Source of the DNA: Edaphochlamys debaryana
Taxonomy: Eukaryota; Chlorophyta; Chlorophyceae; Chlamydomonadales
NCBI GenBank assembly: GCA_016858145.1
Contig: JAEHOE010000057.1
Location: 62,001-126,000 of the forward strand
Reading direction: 5' to 3'
Length of the DNA: 64,000 nucleotides
In this document: positions 41,506-51,130 of the stretch, piece after piece
Numbering within the stretch: the stretch's first letter is position 1
Layout of the letters: each line of letters opens with the position of its first letter
Made by a program: the position numbers and the translations under genes
The notes under the pieces: generated by a model
What the model saw: only the letters and a program-made list of their open reading frames with translations
What the model was told of the DNA's origin: nothing
Databases searched by the model: none

Positions 41506-43484
41506 ATGGCCAAGAAGTTCCCCGGCATCAAACTGTTCCAGCCTGGTGAGTCACGCGAGCAGCCCCTGGGACTCCTGACAGAGAGCCCGACAGAGAACCC
41601 TGACTTTCGCCCTGACCCTCGCCAGACAAGGGCCGCGTCAATTGCGCCCTCTGTGAAACGGCCCTCGAAGCCAAGCACCTCGCGCGGTCGCTGTGCACAC
41701 CTCAAATTCTGCTCGGGGCACTGCAACTTCCACGTCCTGGAGGCCTTCGAGCGGATGGGCAGTGGCCGGTACAAGGCATACTGCGAATTCAAGTGAGATT
41801 GGAGTGGGGGTTTTGAGCGAGAGAGTTTGGAGCCAGTCTCACTCCAACCCCGCCGCCCAACCCCGCCCCCACAGTCTCAAGGGACGCCGCCAGGACTACA
41901 AGCAGGGCAAGCAGCAGGGCAACGACGTGCCTGAGCAGGACGACGATGTGCCCGAGTCGCCCGCGCCCAAGAGGTTGGTTGTCTAGGTTGTCTTGTCTGC
42001 AGCTACTGCACGCTACCTTGGTCTGCCAGACCTCACCCTGGCCAGACCTCACCTTGACCAGATCACACTGCGTCTGACATCTGACAAGCACCCTCACAAA
42101 TGCCCACATACAGGAGCCGCCGCCGCCGGACTCACAGGCTCGCCAAGAAGCAGCAGAGGGGCGGCACGGACGAGGAAGAGTTGTCGGACTTTTGCTCCGC
42201 GGACGAGTCGCCTGCACCCAAGAGGTCGGTCAAGTCAATTTGGCGTCTTGGCTGCACAGACTCTCGTTCTTGAGAGGAGGGTAGGACCCGCGCCCGACCC
42301 GACCCACCCCCCGACCCGCCCACAGGCAGAAGACCGTCCGGCGGCGCCCGCGGGCTCCCAGACAGGATGCCGAGGCGGCCGAGGAGGCCGAGGAGGCAGC
42401 CCGCAATGCGGCAGCCCGCAAGAAGGCGGCAGAGGCGGTGCTGCTGTGCAACGCGTCCGGCGGGCAGGCGTGCGACAGCGCGTCCGGCGCGGAGGCCATG
42501 GCCAGCCACTTCATTGAACTGGCCAGGCAGCCTGGGGCAGATGCCGCGTCCGCGGCGCTGAAGATGGTCCAGCTGTACGGCGCACTGGAGATGCCGACCG
42601 AGGAGACCATTGCGGCCTGCGAGGGCGCCGACCTCAATGAGCTCCTGGCCTGCGGGGGCGCGGGATTCCTTGGGCCTCCGCTGGCGGATCCGCTGGCCAT
42701 GGCGTGCGCCCGTTGCCACGGACGTTGGCGCCACCGGCGCCTGCCCCATCGACTACCCTGGAGACTACTGGGTTCCGGCCTACCCGCCCGCCCCGCATCA
42801 GAGCTCCTCCAAGGATCTGGCCTACACGTCCGCCCCACACCTCGGTGCCGCGCACCCCGGCGCCACCGGCAGCTGCCCCATCGACTACCCCAGGGCCTCC
42901 GGCGGCTCTGGAGACTACGGGGCCCCAGCCTGCCTGCCCGCCCTGCACAAGAGCTCCTCCAAGGCCACGACCTACCCGCCCGCCCCACACCAGAGCTCCT
43001 CCAAGGTTCCGACTTACACACCCGCCCCTCACCCCAACGGTGCCACCGAAGGCAGTGGCCGCAACTCCAGAGACATGTTCGTCATGCCCGACCCGCACCC
43101 CAATAACGACTCCAGGGGCCCCAAGGGCTCCAGGGGCCTGCCCGCCACGACCGAGGACTTCAGCTTCCTCAAGGGCCTGTCTGCCATCAGCGGCTTCACC
43201 TCCTCCGTGGCTCCTGCAGCGAGCTGTGGCAGGGGCGGTGCGGGGCCTCCGTGGCTCCTGCAGCGAGCTGCGGCAGGGGCGTCGCTGACCTCATGGCCGA
43301 GGCTGACCTCATGGCCGAGGCTCGCCTCATGGCTGAGGAGGCTGACCTCATGGCCGAGGCCGACCCCATGGCGGAGGCAGTTTCGGGCATTTGCGCCAAC
43401 ATCAACAATGCCGCACGCCATCTGTGCAACCGCATGCCCTGCAGCTACGCATTCGCACGGCTGTGCAGCCGCCTCTTGAGGTAG
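41506..43484 (+). pseudogene. Cys/His-rich, Ala-helix and Tyr/Pro-rich protein gene, four exons, frame breaks in the last exon
   Basis: ATG 41506 (MAKKFPGIKLFQPG). Exon 1 to 41792 holds CAHLKFCSGHCNFHVLEAF, a possible zinc ligand set. Exons 41875-41973 and 42114-42224 both end in ESPAPKR (phase 2), and exon 4 starts at 42326 with a basic then Ala/Glu helix (EAAEEAEEAARNAAARKKA) and ASHFIELARQPGADAAS. Near 42700 the signal moves to the next frame (CPIDYPGDYWVPAYPPAP, DMFVMPDPHPNNDSRGPKG, FSFLKGLSAISGF). A 44-bp tandem duplication at 43202-43289 then moves it again to SCGRGVADLMAEADLMAEA, MAEAVSGICANINN and a stop at 43484. An alternative splice at 41545/41626 gives a DKGRVNCALCE frame that does not connect to exon 2. 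Probably decaying, or the assembly has indels. Function unknown. Confidence 0.6.
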
Positions 43485-43615
43485 AGAGAGAGAGAGAGGT
43501 TGGGGTAGAGAGAGAGGTTGGGGTAGAGAAGAGAGGTTGGGGTAGAGAGAGAGGTTGGGGTAGAGATCGATGTAGAGCGGTTCACACTATTGGGGTATAT
43601 TGGGGTAGAGAGAGG
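43485..43615. repeat. (GA)n and GGTTGGGGTAGAGAGA repeats
   Basis: Starts at the stop of the preceding frame: GAGAGAGAGAGAGA followed by about six imperfect GGTTGGGGTAGAGA units. Confidence 0.9.
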
Positions 43616-43777
43616 TTCACGTACATGCACATGCACAGTGGCTCCTTCAGCCTCTTCAGCTTCAGAACTCGAGATTGTCGAGGCCCTGCCTTGTCGAGGC
43701 CCTGCCCTGACTTGTGGAGGCCCTGCCTGTCGCGCGAAAAAACATGTGTTGAACACAAGGATCCGTAGCAGGACAAA

Positions 43778-44431
43778 ATGTCGGCGTCGCCCGTTGGGAC
43801 TTGCCGAGTGGAGGCAACAGGATCGTATGATTGCATGGGTGCACCGGTGTCGAACTTTCTGAACCCTGCGCCGGGCGTGTCTCGAGTACCTAGCGTGTCT
43901 CGTGTACCTGACGTGTCTCGTGTACCTAGCGTGTCTCGAGTACCTGGCGTGTCTCCTGTACCTCTTCCTGGTTTATCCAGCGTACCGAGTGTAACGAGTG
44001 TAACGAGTGTACCTAGCGCACCTAGTTTCTCGGCTGGCGCCCCCGCCCCTGCGCCGGGCGTGTCTAGCGGTCTGTCCGCTGCCGCGGTGCCCAAAGTCAA
44101 GCCCCAAACTCAGGGCCGAAGTGTACCAGGGGGTAGCCAGATGTGCAACTACTCCGCCACGGGCACATTCACCTGCAAAGAGGGCTTTGGCGGCCAGGGG
44201 CGGCCGGTCTTTGGCCAGGCTGATACTAGAGCCCCAGGGTCACTTGTTGTTTCGGGTTCAGTCCCGAGCCCAGTCCCGAGTCGAGTCCCGGGCCCAGTCC
44301 CGGGCCCAGTCCCGAGTCGAGTCCCGGGCCCAGTCCCGAGTCCGTTTACGGGGTCGATCTACCAAGGCCAGGGGCCAAGGGCAGGTGCCATGGGCCAGGC
44401 ACCATGGGCAGGCACCATGGGCAGGTTCTAG
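43778..44431 (+). CDS. Uninterrupted protein with VSRVP repeats, 217 aa
   Basis: ATG 43778 after GGACAAA; TGTTGAACACA palindrome about 25 bp upstream. N-terminus MSASPVGTCRVEATGS, then about ten VSRVPxVSRVP-type repeats (residues 33-80). A folded-looking middle MCNYSATGTFTCKEGFGGQG (about 125-145) has two Cys. C-terminal PSRVPGPVPGPVP repeats end in GQAPWAGTMGRF. The Cys-containing segment looks like a virion or surface protein motif, but I cannot name a family. No introns. It is preceded by the GA repeat and followed directly by a TTCTAGTTGTG array. Confidence 0.62.
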   Translation: MSASPVGTCRVEATGSYDCMGAPVSNFLNPAPGVSRVPSVSRVPDVSRVPSVSRVPGVSPVPLPGLSSVPSVTSVTSVPSAPSFSAGAPAPAPGVSSGLSAAAVPKVKPQTQGRSVPGGSQMCNYSATGTFTCKEGFGGQGRPVFGQADTRAPGSLVVSGSVPSPVPSRVPGPVPGPVPSRVPGPVPSPFTGSIYQGQGPRAGAMGQAPWAGTMGRF

Positions 44432-44568
44432 TTGTGTTCTAGTTGTGTTCTAGTTGTGTTCTAGTTGTGTTCTAGTTGGGTTCTAGTTGTGTTCTAGTTG
44501 TTGTGTTCTAGTTGGGTTCTAGTTGTTGTGTTCTAGTTGGGTTCTAGTTGAGTTCTAGTTGTTGAGTC
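44426..44568. repeat. (TTCTAGTTGTG)n array
   Basis: About 12 units of 10-14 bp (TTCTAGTTGTG, TTCTAGTTGGG, TTCTAGTTGTTGTG). Begins inside the last codons of the preceding gene. Confidence 0.95.
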
Positions 44569-44713
44569 GAGGTTGAGGTCCGAAGGTCCGTCATTCCAAC
44601 GATCGATGTTACAGACCGCTGTCCGTCGATCAGGCCCTGTGTCCCCAGACTACCGCAGCCCCAGCCTACAGCACCCGTCGATCTCCTCTCCTCTCTTCTA
44701 CTCTTCTACTCTT

Positions 44714-45010
44714 CTACTCTTCCAGGCGGTCTCCCTCGGCGGCGCTGGCCGCGTTGACGGTCAGCGGTATGCGGTAGGCGCGCTCATCCGTCTGGATCAC
44801 CAGCTCGCTCAGCACGCCGTCGAGGATGGCCTCCACAGCGGTCCCCGAGGGCAGGGCGCCCAGCGGCCTGGTCAGCTTGGCGTCCAGGAAGGTCACGTAG
44901 CCGGTGCCGCCGTTGCAGTAGGTCGAGTCGGGGTCCACGTCGGTGTACATGAAGAGGGGGTTGAGTACGCTTGGGTACACCAGCGCCGCGCCGTTGCCTG
45001 GGTGGCCCAT
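44714..45010 (-). CDS. Small uninterrupted protein, 98 aa
   Basis: ATG 45010: MGHPGNGAALVYPSVLNPL, then FMYTDVDPDSTYCNGGTGYV and TFLDAKLTRPLGALPSG, ending SELVIQTDERAYRIPLTVN and an acidic tail. Well-balanced composition and a likely beta-rich fold. CCCATCCAGGACCC repeats lie just upstream (45064-45105). A GTA/CTTAGTAG trinucleotide array begins at about 45130. No recognised family. Confidence 0.65.
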   Translation of the reverse strand: MGHPGNGAALVYPSVLNPLFMYTDVDPDSTYCNGGTGYVTFLDAKLTRPLGALPSGTAVEAILDGVLSELVIQTDERAYRIPLTVNAASAAEGDRLEE

Positions 45011-45129
45011 TTGTTGTGTGGGTTAGTTGCGTAGTTGTTGCGTAGTTGTACAGTCGCTCGTTGGGTCCTGGATGGGTCCTCGTTGGGTCCTGGATGGGTG
45101 CGCACATCGTTTTATAGCGGGCGTGGCTC

Positions 45130-45212
45130 CGGTAGTAGTAGTAGTAGCTTAGTAGTAGTAGTAGTAGACGCAGGGTAGTAGTAGCTTAGTAGTGGTAGTA
45201 GACGCAGGGCTA
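45130..45212. repeat. (AGT)n trinucleotide array
   Basis: AGTAGTAGTAGTAGCTTAGT-type repeats with an internal GACGCAGGG spacer repeated twice. Confidence 0.9.
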
Positions 45213-45361
45213 CCTGGCTGTCTAGGGGTATACCTATGATACCTACCGTGCTCTGTCTCTACCTACACAGGGGCTGTCCGCACCACACCTACACCTACAC
45301 CTACTACCCCCCGGGGTTGTGTCGTCTGCTGGGGTATGGTTGCCAACTAGCACGAGTCATA

Positions 45362-45542
45362 TCCCCTACCGCCGTACGCGCTGCTCGGTCGCGCGTCGCT
45401 GGCGCTCCACGCTCACTCGCGGACGCGCGAACGCTTTTGCGCACACGGGCTCCGCGCTGCGCGCTGCGCCCCGGCGCTCATCCTCGCTTCACTCGGACCG
45501 CTACGGCGGGGCTATGGCGGGATAAATGGGGTGTGTGTCCAG
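45362..45542 (+). repeat. P repeat, copy 1 (plus)
   Basis: About 180-bp block from CCGCCGTACGCGCTGCTCGG through CACTCGCGGACGCGCGAACG to GGCGGGATAAATGGGG. Five copies: here, about 47702-47882 (minus), 48850-49030 (plus), 49915-50095 (minus) and 53190-53370 (plus). Copies are about 95% alike. The end GGCTATGGCGGGATAAATGG is TATA-like, so it may act as a promoter, but no coding frame follows consistently. Confidence 0.92.
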
Positions 45543-46977
45543 GAAGGGTCGAGTGCACGCGAGGAGGGAAGGAGGGCCCCTCAGGTCAACCCAGGGGGCC
45601 CCCCTTGGTGTCAAGCGTCTTGAATGCACGCGAGGAGGGAAGGAGAGGGCCCCTCAGGTCAACCCAGGGGGCCCCCTTGGTGTCAAGCGTCTTGAATGCA
45701 CGCGAGGAGGGAAGGAGAGGGCCCCTCAGGTCAACCCAGGGGGCCCCCTTGGTGTCAAGCGTCTTGAATGCACGCGAGGAGGGAAGGAGAGGGCCCCTCA
45801 GGTCAACCCAGGGGGCCCCCTTGGTGTCAAGCGTCTTGAATGCACGCGAGGAGGGAAGGAGAGGGCCCCTCAGGTCAACCCAGGGGGCCCCCTTGGTGTC
45901 AAGCGTCTTGAATGCACGCGAGGAGGGAAGGAGGGCCCCTCAGGTCAACCCAGGGGGCCCCCTTGGTGTCAAGCGTCTTGAATGCACGCGAGCAGGGAAG
46001 GAGAGGGCCCCTCAGGTCAACCCAGGGGGCCCCCTTGGTGTCAAGCGTCTTGAATGCACGCGAGGAGGGAAGGAGGGCCCCTCAGGTCAACCCAGGGGGC
46101 CCCCCTTGGTGTCAAGCGTCTTGAATGCACGAGAGGAGGGAAGGAGAGGGCCCCTCAGGTCAACCCAGGGGGCCCCCCTTGGTGTCAAGCGTCTTGAATG
46201 CACGCGAGGAGGGAAGGAGAGGGCCCCTCAGGTCAACCCAGGGGGCCCCCTTGGTGTCAAGCGTCTTGAATGCACGCGAGGAGGGAAGGAGAGGGCCCCT
46301 CAGGTCAACCCAGGGGGCCCCCTTGGTGTCAAGCGTCTTGAATGCACGCGAGGAGGGAAGGAGGGCCCCTCAGGTCAACCCAGGGGGCCCCCTTGGTGTC
46401 AAGCGTCTTGAATGCACGCGAGGAGGGAAGGAGAGGGCCCCTCAGGTCAACCCAGGGGGCCCCCCTTGGTGTCAAGCGTCTTGAATGCACGCGAGGAGGG
46501 AAGGAGGGCCCCTCAGGTCAACCCAGGGGGCCCCCTTGGTGTCAAGCGTCTTGAATGCACGCGAGGAGGGAAGGAGAGGGCCCCTCAGGTCAACCCAGGG
46601 GGCCCCCCTTGGTGTCAAGCGTCTTGAATGCACGCGAGGAGGGAAGGAGGGCCCCTCAGGTCAACCCAGGGGGCCCCCTTGGTGTCAAGCGTCTTGAATG
46701 CACGCGAGGAGGGAAGGAGAGGGCCCCTCAGGTCAACCCAGGGGGCCCCCCTTGGTGTCAAGCGTCTTGAATGCACGCGAGGAGGGAAGGAGAGGGCCCC
46801 TCAGGTCAACCCAGGGGGCCCCCTTGGTGTCAAGCGTCTTGAATGCACGCGAGGAGGGAAGGAGAGGGCCCCTCAGGTCAACCCAGGGGGCCCCCCTTGG
46901 TGTCAAGCGTCTTGAATGCACGCGAGGAGGGAAGGAGAGGGCCCCTCAGGTCAACCCAGGGGGCCCCCTTGGTGTCA
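45543..46977. repeat. 70-73-bp tandem array (about 20 copies)
   Basis: Unit: GGCCCCTCAGGTCAACCCAG, GGGGCCCCCTTGGTGTCAAG, CGTCTTGAATGCACGCGAGG, AGGGAAGGA. Copies differ mainly by an AGAGG/AGG or one extra C, giving 70-73 bp. The long frames (up to 391 aa) are repeat translations. The word TTGGTGTCAAGCG links this array to those at 47.9-51 kb, there in opposite or alternating orientation. Confidence 0.97.
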
Positions 46978-47370
46978 GTCAAGTGCGAGCAGCGAGGGAG
47001 GGCCCTGGGTTGATCTACGCCCCCCCCCCCCCTTGGTGTCAAGTGCGAGCAGCGAGGGAGGGCCCCTGGGTGTCAAGTGCGCGTGAGTCTCTAGGTCCCC
47101 TAGGTTGATGGTTCCCTGGATGGTGTCAAGCGTGTCAAGCGTGTCGAGTGCATGAGGCGACCCCCTTGGTGTCAAGCCATGAGGCGCGTGGGCGCCTTGG
47201 TCCCCTGTGCTGATGCCCCCCCCCCCCCCCGGGTGGTGTCAAGCGCGAGCCCCTTGGGCCCGGGGGGGTGGGTTGATGGGTCCGCTTGGGCTCCTTGGTG
47301 TATGTGCGCGCGAGGGGCCGGGGTGGGCTCCTTGGTTGCTTGAGGGCCTCCCAAGGGGTCCAGGGCATTA
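46978..47370. repeat. Degenerate TTGGTGTCAAG repeats
   Basis: Single diverged cores separated by runs of C (47020-47033, 47217-47230) and short words such as GTCAAGCGTGTCAAGCGTG. No gene seen. Confidence 0.75.
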
Positions 47371-47885
47371 TAGCGCGAGCGCGCGCGTGTGTGTAGGGGT
47401 GCAGGGGTGGCCCGGCCTGTCTACACACCCCTCGGCCCTCTTCCCGGCTCCGCCCAAGACTGGAACCAGTCTTCGGGGTCCCAGCGGTGACGGGTGTGTA
47501 GGGTGTGTATACCTCTTCTTCTCTTTAGAGAGAGAGTAGATAACAGGAGGATAGGGGGAGAAGCGCACATAGAGGGGGAAACTTCCTAAAAGCACCCTAC
47601 ACCCTGCACACCCTGCACACGCCCCGAGCGAGACCACAGGAAACCCCGGTGGACACCAAAGGCGCGCCCTCATCACCATTGCCCCAGAGCCCCCACCATC
47701 CTGGACACACGCCCCATTTATCCCGCCATAGCCCCGCCGTAGCGGTCCGAGCGAAGCGAGGATGAGCGCCAGGGCGCAGCGCGCAGCGCGGAGCCCGTGT
47801 GCGCGAAAGCGTTCGCGCGTCCGCGAGTGAGCGTGGAGCGCCAGCGACACGCGACCGAGCAGCGCGTACGGCGGCAGGGGCCCCT
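47371..47885. repeat. S-P composite repeat, copy A
   Basis: S part (47371 to about 47670): GCGCGAGCGCGCGCGTGTG, a hairpin AAGACTGGAACCAGTCTT at 47456-47473, CTCTTTAGAGAGAGA and GAAACTTCC. It is followed by P on the minus strand (about 47702-47882). The same S(+)-P(-) pair is at 49527-50095. S alone on the minus strand occurs at 52893-53130 and 53483-53745. Confidence 0.9.
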
Positions 47886-47939
47886 GGGCAGCGCGCCGCA
47901 CTGGCGTAGACACGTAGACCAAGGTGACCATCAACTCTC

Positions 47940-48335
47940 CTCCACTCACGCTTGACACTCACGCTTGACACCAAGGGGCCCCTCATCAACCCAGCGGCCC
48001 TCCCCGACGTCGCGCTTGACACCAAGGGGCCCCTCATCGACCCAGGTGGCCCTCCCCGACGTCGCGCTTGACACCTAGGGGCCCCTCATCAGACACGTAG
48101 ACACGTAGACACGTAGACACGTAGACACGTAGACCAAGGTGACCATCAACTCTCCTCCACTCACACTTGACACTCACGCTTGACACTCACGCTTGACACT
48201 CACGCTTGACACCAAGGGGCCCCTCATCAACCCAGCAGCCCTCCCCGACGTCACGCTTGACACCAAGGGGCCCCTCATCAACCCAGCAGCCCTCCCCGAC
48301 GTCACGCTTGGCACCAAGGGGCCCCTCATCAGACA
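47940..48335. repeat. CTTGACACCAAGGGGCCCC array, block 1
   Basis: Six to seven units of ACGCTTGACACCAAGGGG, CCCCTCATCAACCCAGC, with two stretches of (GACACGTA)n (48090-48135). Orientation is opposite to the 45.5-47 kb array. Confidence 0.92.
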
Positions 48336-48849
48336 CGTAGACCAACCACACCACCACCCAGGGCCAACACAGGACTCTAGTGGGACTCTAGTGGGACTAA
48401 TGGGACTCTAGTAGGACCAATGGGACTCTAGTAGGGCTCTCGCAGTGGAACTAGCAAGGGGACTCTAGTAGGACTCTCGCAGTGGAACTAGCAAGGGGAC
48501 TCTAGTAGGACTCTAGTAGGACCCGCAAAAGTTGAATCAGACCACACACCAAACCCACACCCAAGAGACTACGAGACTACACTACGAGACTACGAACTAC
48601 GAAACACCCAGGAGACTACTACAATATGGACATGGGGTACAGCTTCGAGGCAGACAGCCCACCCCCATGGCGGGGCGCGCCGATGCCGCTGACCTGAGAC
48701 CTGGCGTGAGATAGATATAGATAGATGGGCGAGGCTTTGACCGAGACCTTGACTTTTTTTTGTCGCTGGGGGTGTGTCGCTGGTCGGTGTCCCTGCCCCT
48801 CGAGATGAAATCACTGTAAAGTCCACGCTGGCCTGGTGATGGTGACATA
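48336..48849. other. GACTCTAGTGG repeats and spacer
   Basis: 48370-48525 holds GGGACTCTAGTAGGA-type repeats, then ACGAGACTAC repeats to about 48605. No gene beyond the small frame at 48626. Confidence 0.6.
48626..48697 (+). CDS. Possible 23-aa peptide
   Basis: ATG ATATGG context: MDMGYSFEADSPPPWRGAP then MPLT and stop. Its composition stands out from the surrounding repeats and it sits after a direct-repeat leader like other small genes in the island. Very short, so this is weak. Confidence 0.2.
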   Translation: MDMGYSFEADSPPPWRGAPMPLT

Positions 48850-49030
48850 TCCCCTGCCGCCGTACGCGCTGCTTGGTCGCGTGTCGCTGGCGCTCCACGC
48901 TCACTCGCGGACGCGCGAACGCTTTCGCGCACACGGGCTCCGCGCTGCGCGCTGCGCCCTGGCGCTCATCCTCGCTTCGCTCGGACCGCTACGGCGGGGC
49001 TATGGCGGGATAAATGGGGCGTGTGTCCAG
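48850..49030 (+). repeat. P repeat, copy 3 (plus)
   Basis: Near-identical to 45362-45542, here followed by GTGTGTCCAGGATGGAAGG and by a block of CCTTGGTGTCAAGCG units. Confidence 0.92.
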
Positions 49031-49049
49031 GATGGAAGGGAGGGCGGGT

Positions 49050-49400
49050 AGGGTGCATGGGGCGGGCCCCTTGGTGTCAAGCGTGAATGAAGGAGGTCCC
49101 CTGGGCCGATGAGGGGCCCCTTGGTGTCAAGCGCGACGTCAGGCGGCCACCTGGGTCGATGAGGGGCCCCTTGGTGTCAAGCGTGTCAAGCGTGTCAAGT
49201 GCACGAGGCGGGCGGGCCCCTTGGTGTCAAGCGTAAATGAAGGAGGTCCCCTGGGCCGATGAGGGGCCCCTTGGTGTCAAGCGCGACGTCAGGCGGCCAC
49301 CTGGGTCGATGAGGGGCCCCTTGGTGTCAAGCGTGTCAAGCGTGTCAAGTGCACGAGGCGGGCGGGCCCCTGGGCGTCAAGCGAGAGGAGGGAAGGGCCC
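49050..49400. repeat. CCTTGGTGTCAAGCG array, block 2
   Basis: Two near-identical 150-bp higher-order units (49060-49205 and 49215-49360), each with GGGCCCCTTGGTGTCAAGCG three times and AATGAAGGAGGTCCCCTGGG. Orientation as in the 45.5-47 kb array. Confidence 0.92.
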
Positions 49401-49526
49401 CTGGGCTGATGGTTCCCTGGATGGCGTCGTGTGCGTGTCGAGTTCAGGGGGTGGGGATGGGTCTCGGGCTGATGGTTCCCTGCATGGTGTCGTGTGCGTG
49501 TCAGGTGTGAGGGGTCCCCGGGCTCT

Positions 49527-50095
49527 CTAGCGCGAGCGCGCGCGTGTGTGTAGGGGTGCAGGGGTGGCCCGGCCTGTCTACACACCCCTCGGCCCTCTTC
49601 CCGGCTCCGCCCAAGACTGGAACCAGTCTTCGGGGTTCCCGTGGTGACGGGTGTGTAGGGTGTGTATACCTCTTCTTCTCTTTAGAGAGAGAGTAGATAA
49701 CAGGAGGATAGGGGGAGAAGCGCACATAGAGGGGGAAACTTCCTGAAAGCACCCTACACCCTGCACACCCTACACGCGCCCCGAGCGAGACCCCAGGAAA
49801 CCCCGGGGGACACCAAAGGCGCACCCACATCACCATCACCCCCCCCCACCCCACCCCACTGCACTGGCCAGGGTCTCTCTCCCCCCTGCCCCCCACCCTC
49901 CCTTCCTGGACACACACCCCATTTATCCCGCCATAGCCCCGCCGTAGCGGTCCGAGCGAAGCGAGGATGAGCGCCAGGGCGCAGCGTGCAGCGCGGAGCC
50001 CGTGTGCGCAAAAGCGTTTGCGCGTCCGCGAGTGAGCGTGGAGCGCCAGCGACACACGACCGAGCAGCGCGTACGGCGGCAGGGGGCCCAGGGTG
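49527..50095. repeat. S-P composite repeat, copy B
   Basis: Direct repeat of 47371-47885; hairpin AAGACTGGAACCAGTCTT at 49613-49630. Between S and P it carries an extra C-rich stretch (49830-49905). P is on the minus strand. Confidence 0.9.
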
Positions 50096-50139
50096 GCGCG
50101 GTGAACTGGCGTAGACACGTAGACCAAGATGACCATCAA

Positions 50140-51065
50140 CCCTCCTTCATTCACGCTTGACACCAAGGGGCCCCTCATCGACCCAGGGGACCTCCTTCAT
50201 TCACGCTTGACACCAAGGGGCCCCTCATCGACCCAGGGGACCTCCTTCATTCACGCTTGACACCAAGGGGCCCCTCATCGACCCAGGGGACCTCCTTCAT
50301 TCACGCTTGACACCAAGGGGCCCCTCATCGACCCAGGGGACCTCCTTCTTTCACGCTTGACACCAAGGGGGCCACCCGCCTCGCTCGTGCACTTGACACG
50401 CTTGACACGCTTGACACCAAGGGGCCCCTCATCGACCCAGGGGACCTCCTTCTTTCACGCTTGACACCAAGGGGCCCCTCATCGACCCAGGGGACCTCCT
50501 TCTTTCACGCTTGACACCAAGGGGGCCACCCGCCTCGCTCGTGCACTTGACACGCTTGACACGCTTGACACCAAGGGGCCCCTCATCGACCCAGGGGACC
50601 TCCTTCATTCACGCTTGACACCAAGGGGCCCCTCATCGACCCAGGGGACCTCCTTCTTTCACGCTTGACACCAAGGGGCCCCTCATCGACCCAGGGGACC
50701 TCCTTCTTTCACGCTTGATACCAAGGGGGCCACCCGCCTCCCTCGTGCACTTGACACGCTTGACACGCTTGACACCAAGGGGCCCCTCATCGACCCAGGG
50801 GACCTCCTTCATTCACGCTTGACACCAAGGGGCCCCTCATCGACCCAGGGGACCTCCTTCATTCACGCTTGACACCAAGGGGCCCCTCATCGACCCAGGG
50901 GACCTCCTTCTTTCACGCTTGACACCAAGGGGGCCACCCGCCTCGCTCGTGCACTTGACACGCTTGACACGCTTGACACCAAGGGGCCCCTCATCGACCC
51001 AGGGGACCTCCTTCTTTCACGCTTGACACCAATGGACCCCTTATCGACTTGACGCCAGACACCGC
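50140..51065. repeat. 54-bp CTTGACACCAAGGGGCCCC array, block 3
   Basis: About 16 units of ACGCTTGACACCAAGGGG, CCCCTCATCGACCCAGGG, GACCTCCTTCATTC, in a higher-order pattern with a CACCCGCCTCGCTCGTGCAC variant after every two to four units. The array ends directly at the HNH gene; its last, diverged unit (51061-51092) contains the TATA element of that gene. Confidence 0.95.
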
Positions 51066-51085
51066 GCTTGACACTAAGGGCCCCC

Positions 51086-51092
51086 TATAAAG
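51086..51092 (+). promoter_or_regulatory. TATA box of the HNH gene
   Basis: TATAAAG, 38 nt before ATG 51131, in CACTAAGGGCCCCCTATAAA. The left half is a diverged copy of the array core GACACCAAGGGGCCCC, so the promoter was built on or captured by the last repeat unit. Confidence 0.6.
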
Positions 51093-51130
51093 TGCGTACA
51101 AGAGAGGTCAAAGAGGAAGCATGCAAAACG

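Noticed and set aside
41546..41625. Intron giving a DKGRVNCALCE zinc-finger-like exon
   Set aside because: Splice signals are good (G|GTGAGT, CGCCAG) but the resulting frame hits stops and cannot join exon 2, whereas the unspliced frame connects in phase through three more introns.
45236..46915. Long open frames (up to 391 aa) of GPSGQPRGPPLVSSV type
   Set aside because: They are straight translations of the 70-73-bp array in several frames; units vary in length by one to three bases so no frame is selected.
45543..51065. CRISPR-like repeat arrays
   Set aside because: Units are contiguous tandem repeats without unique spacers, in a eukaryotic-type context with no cas genes.
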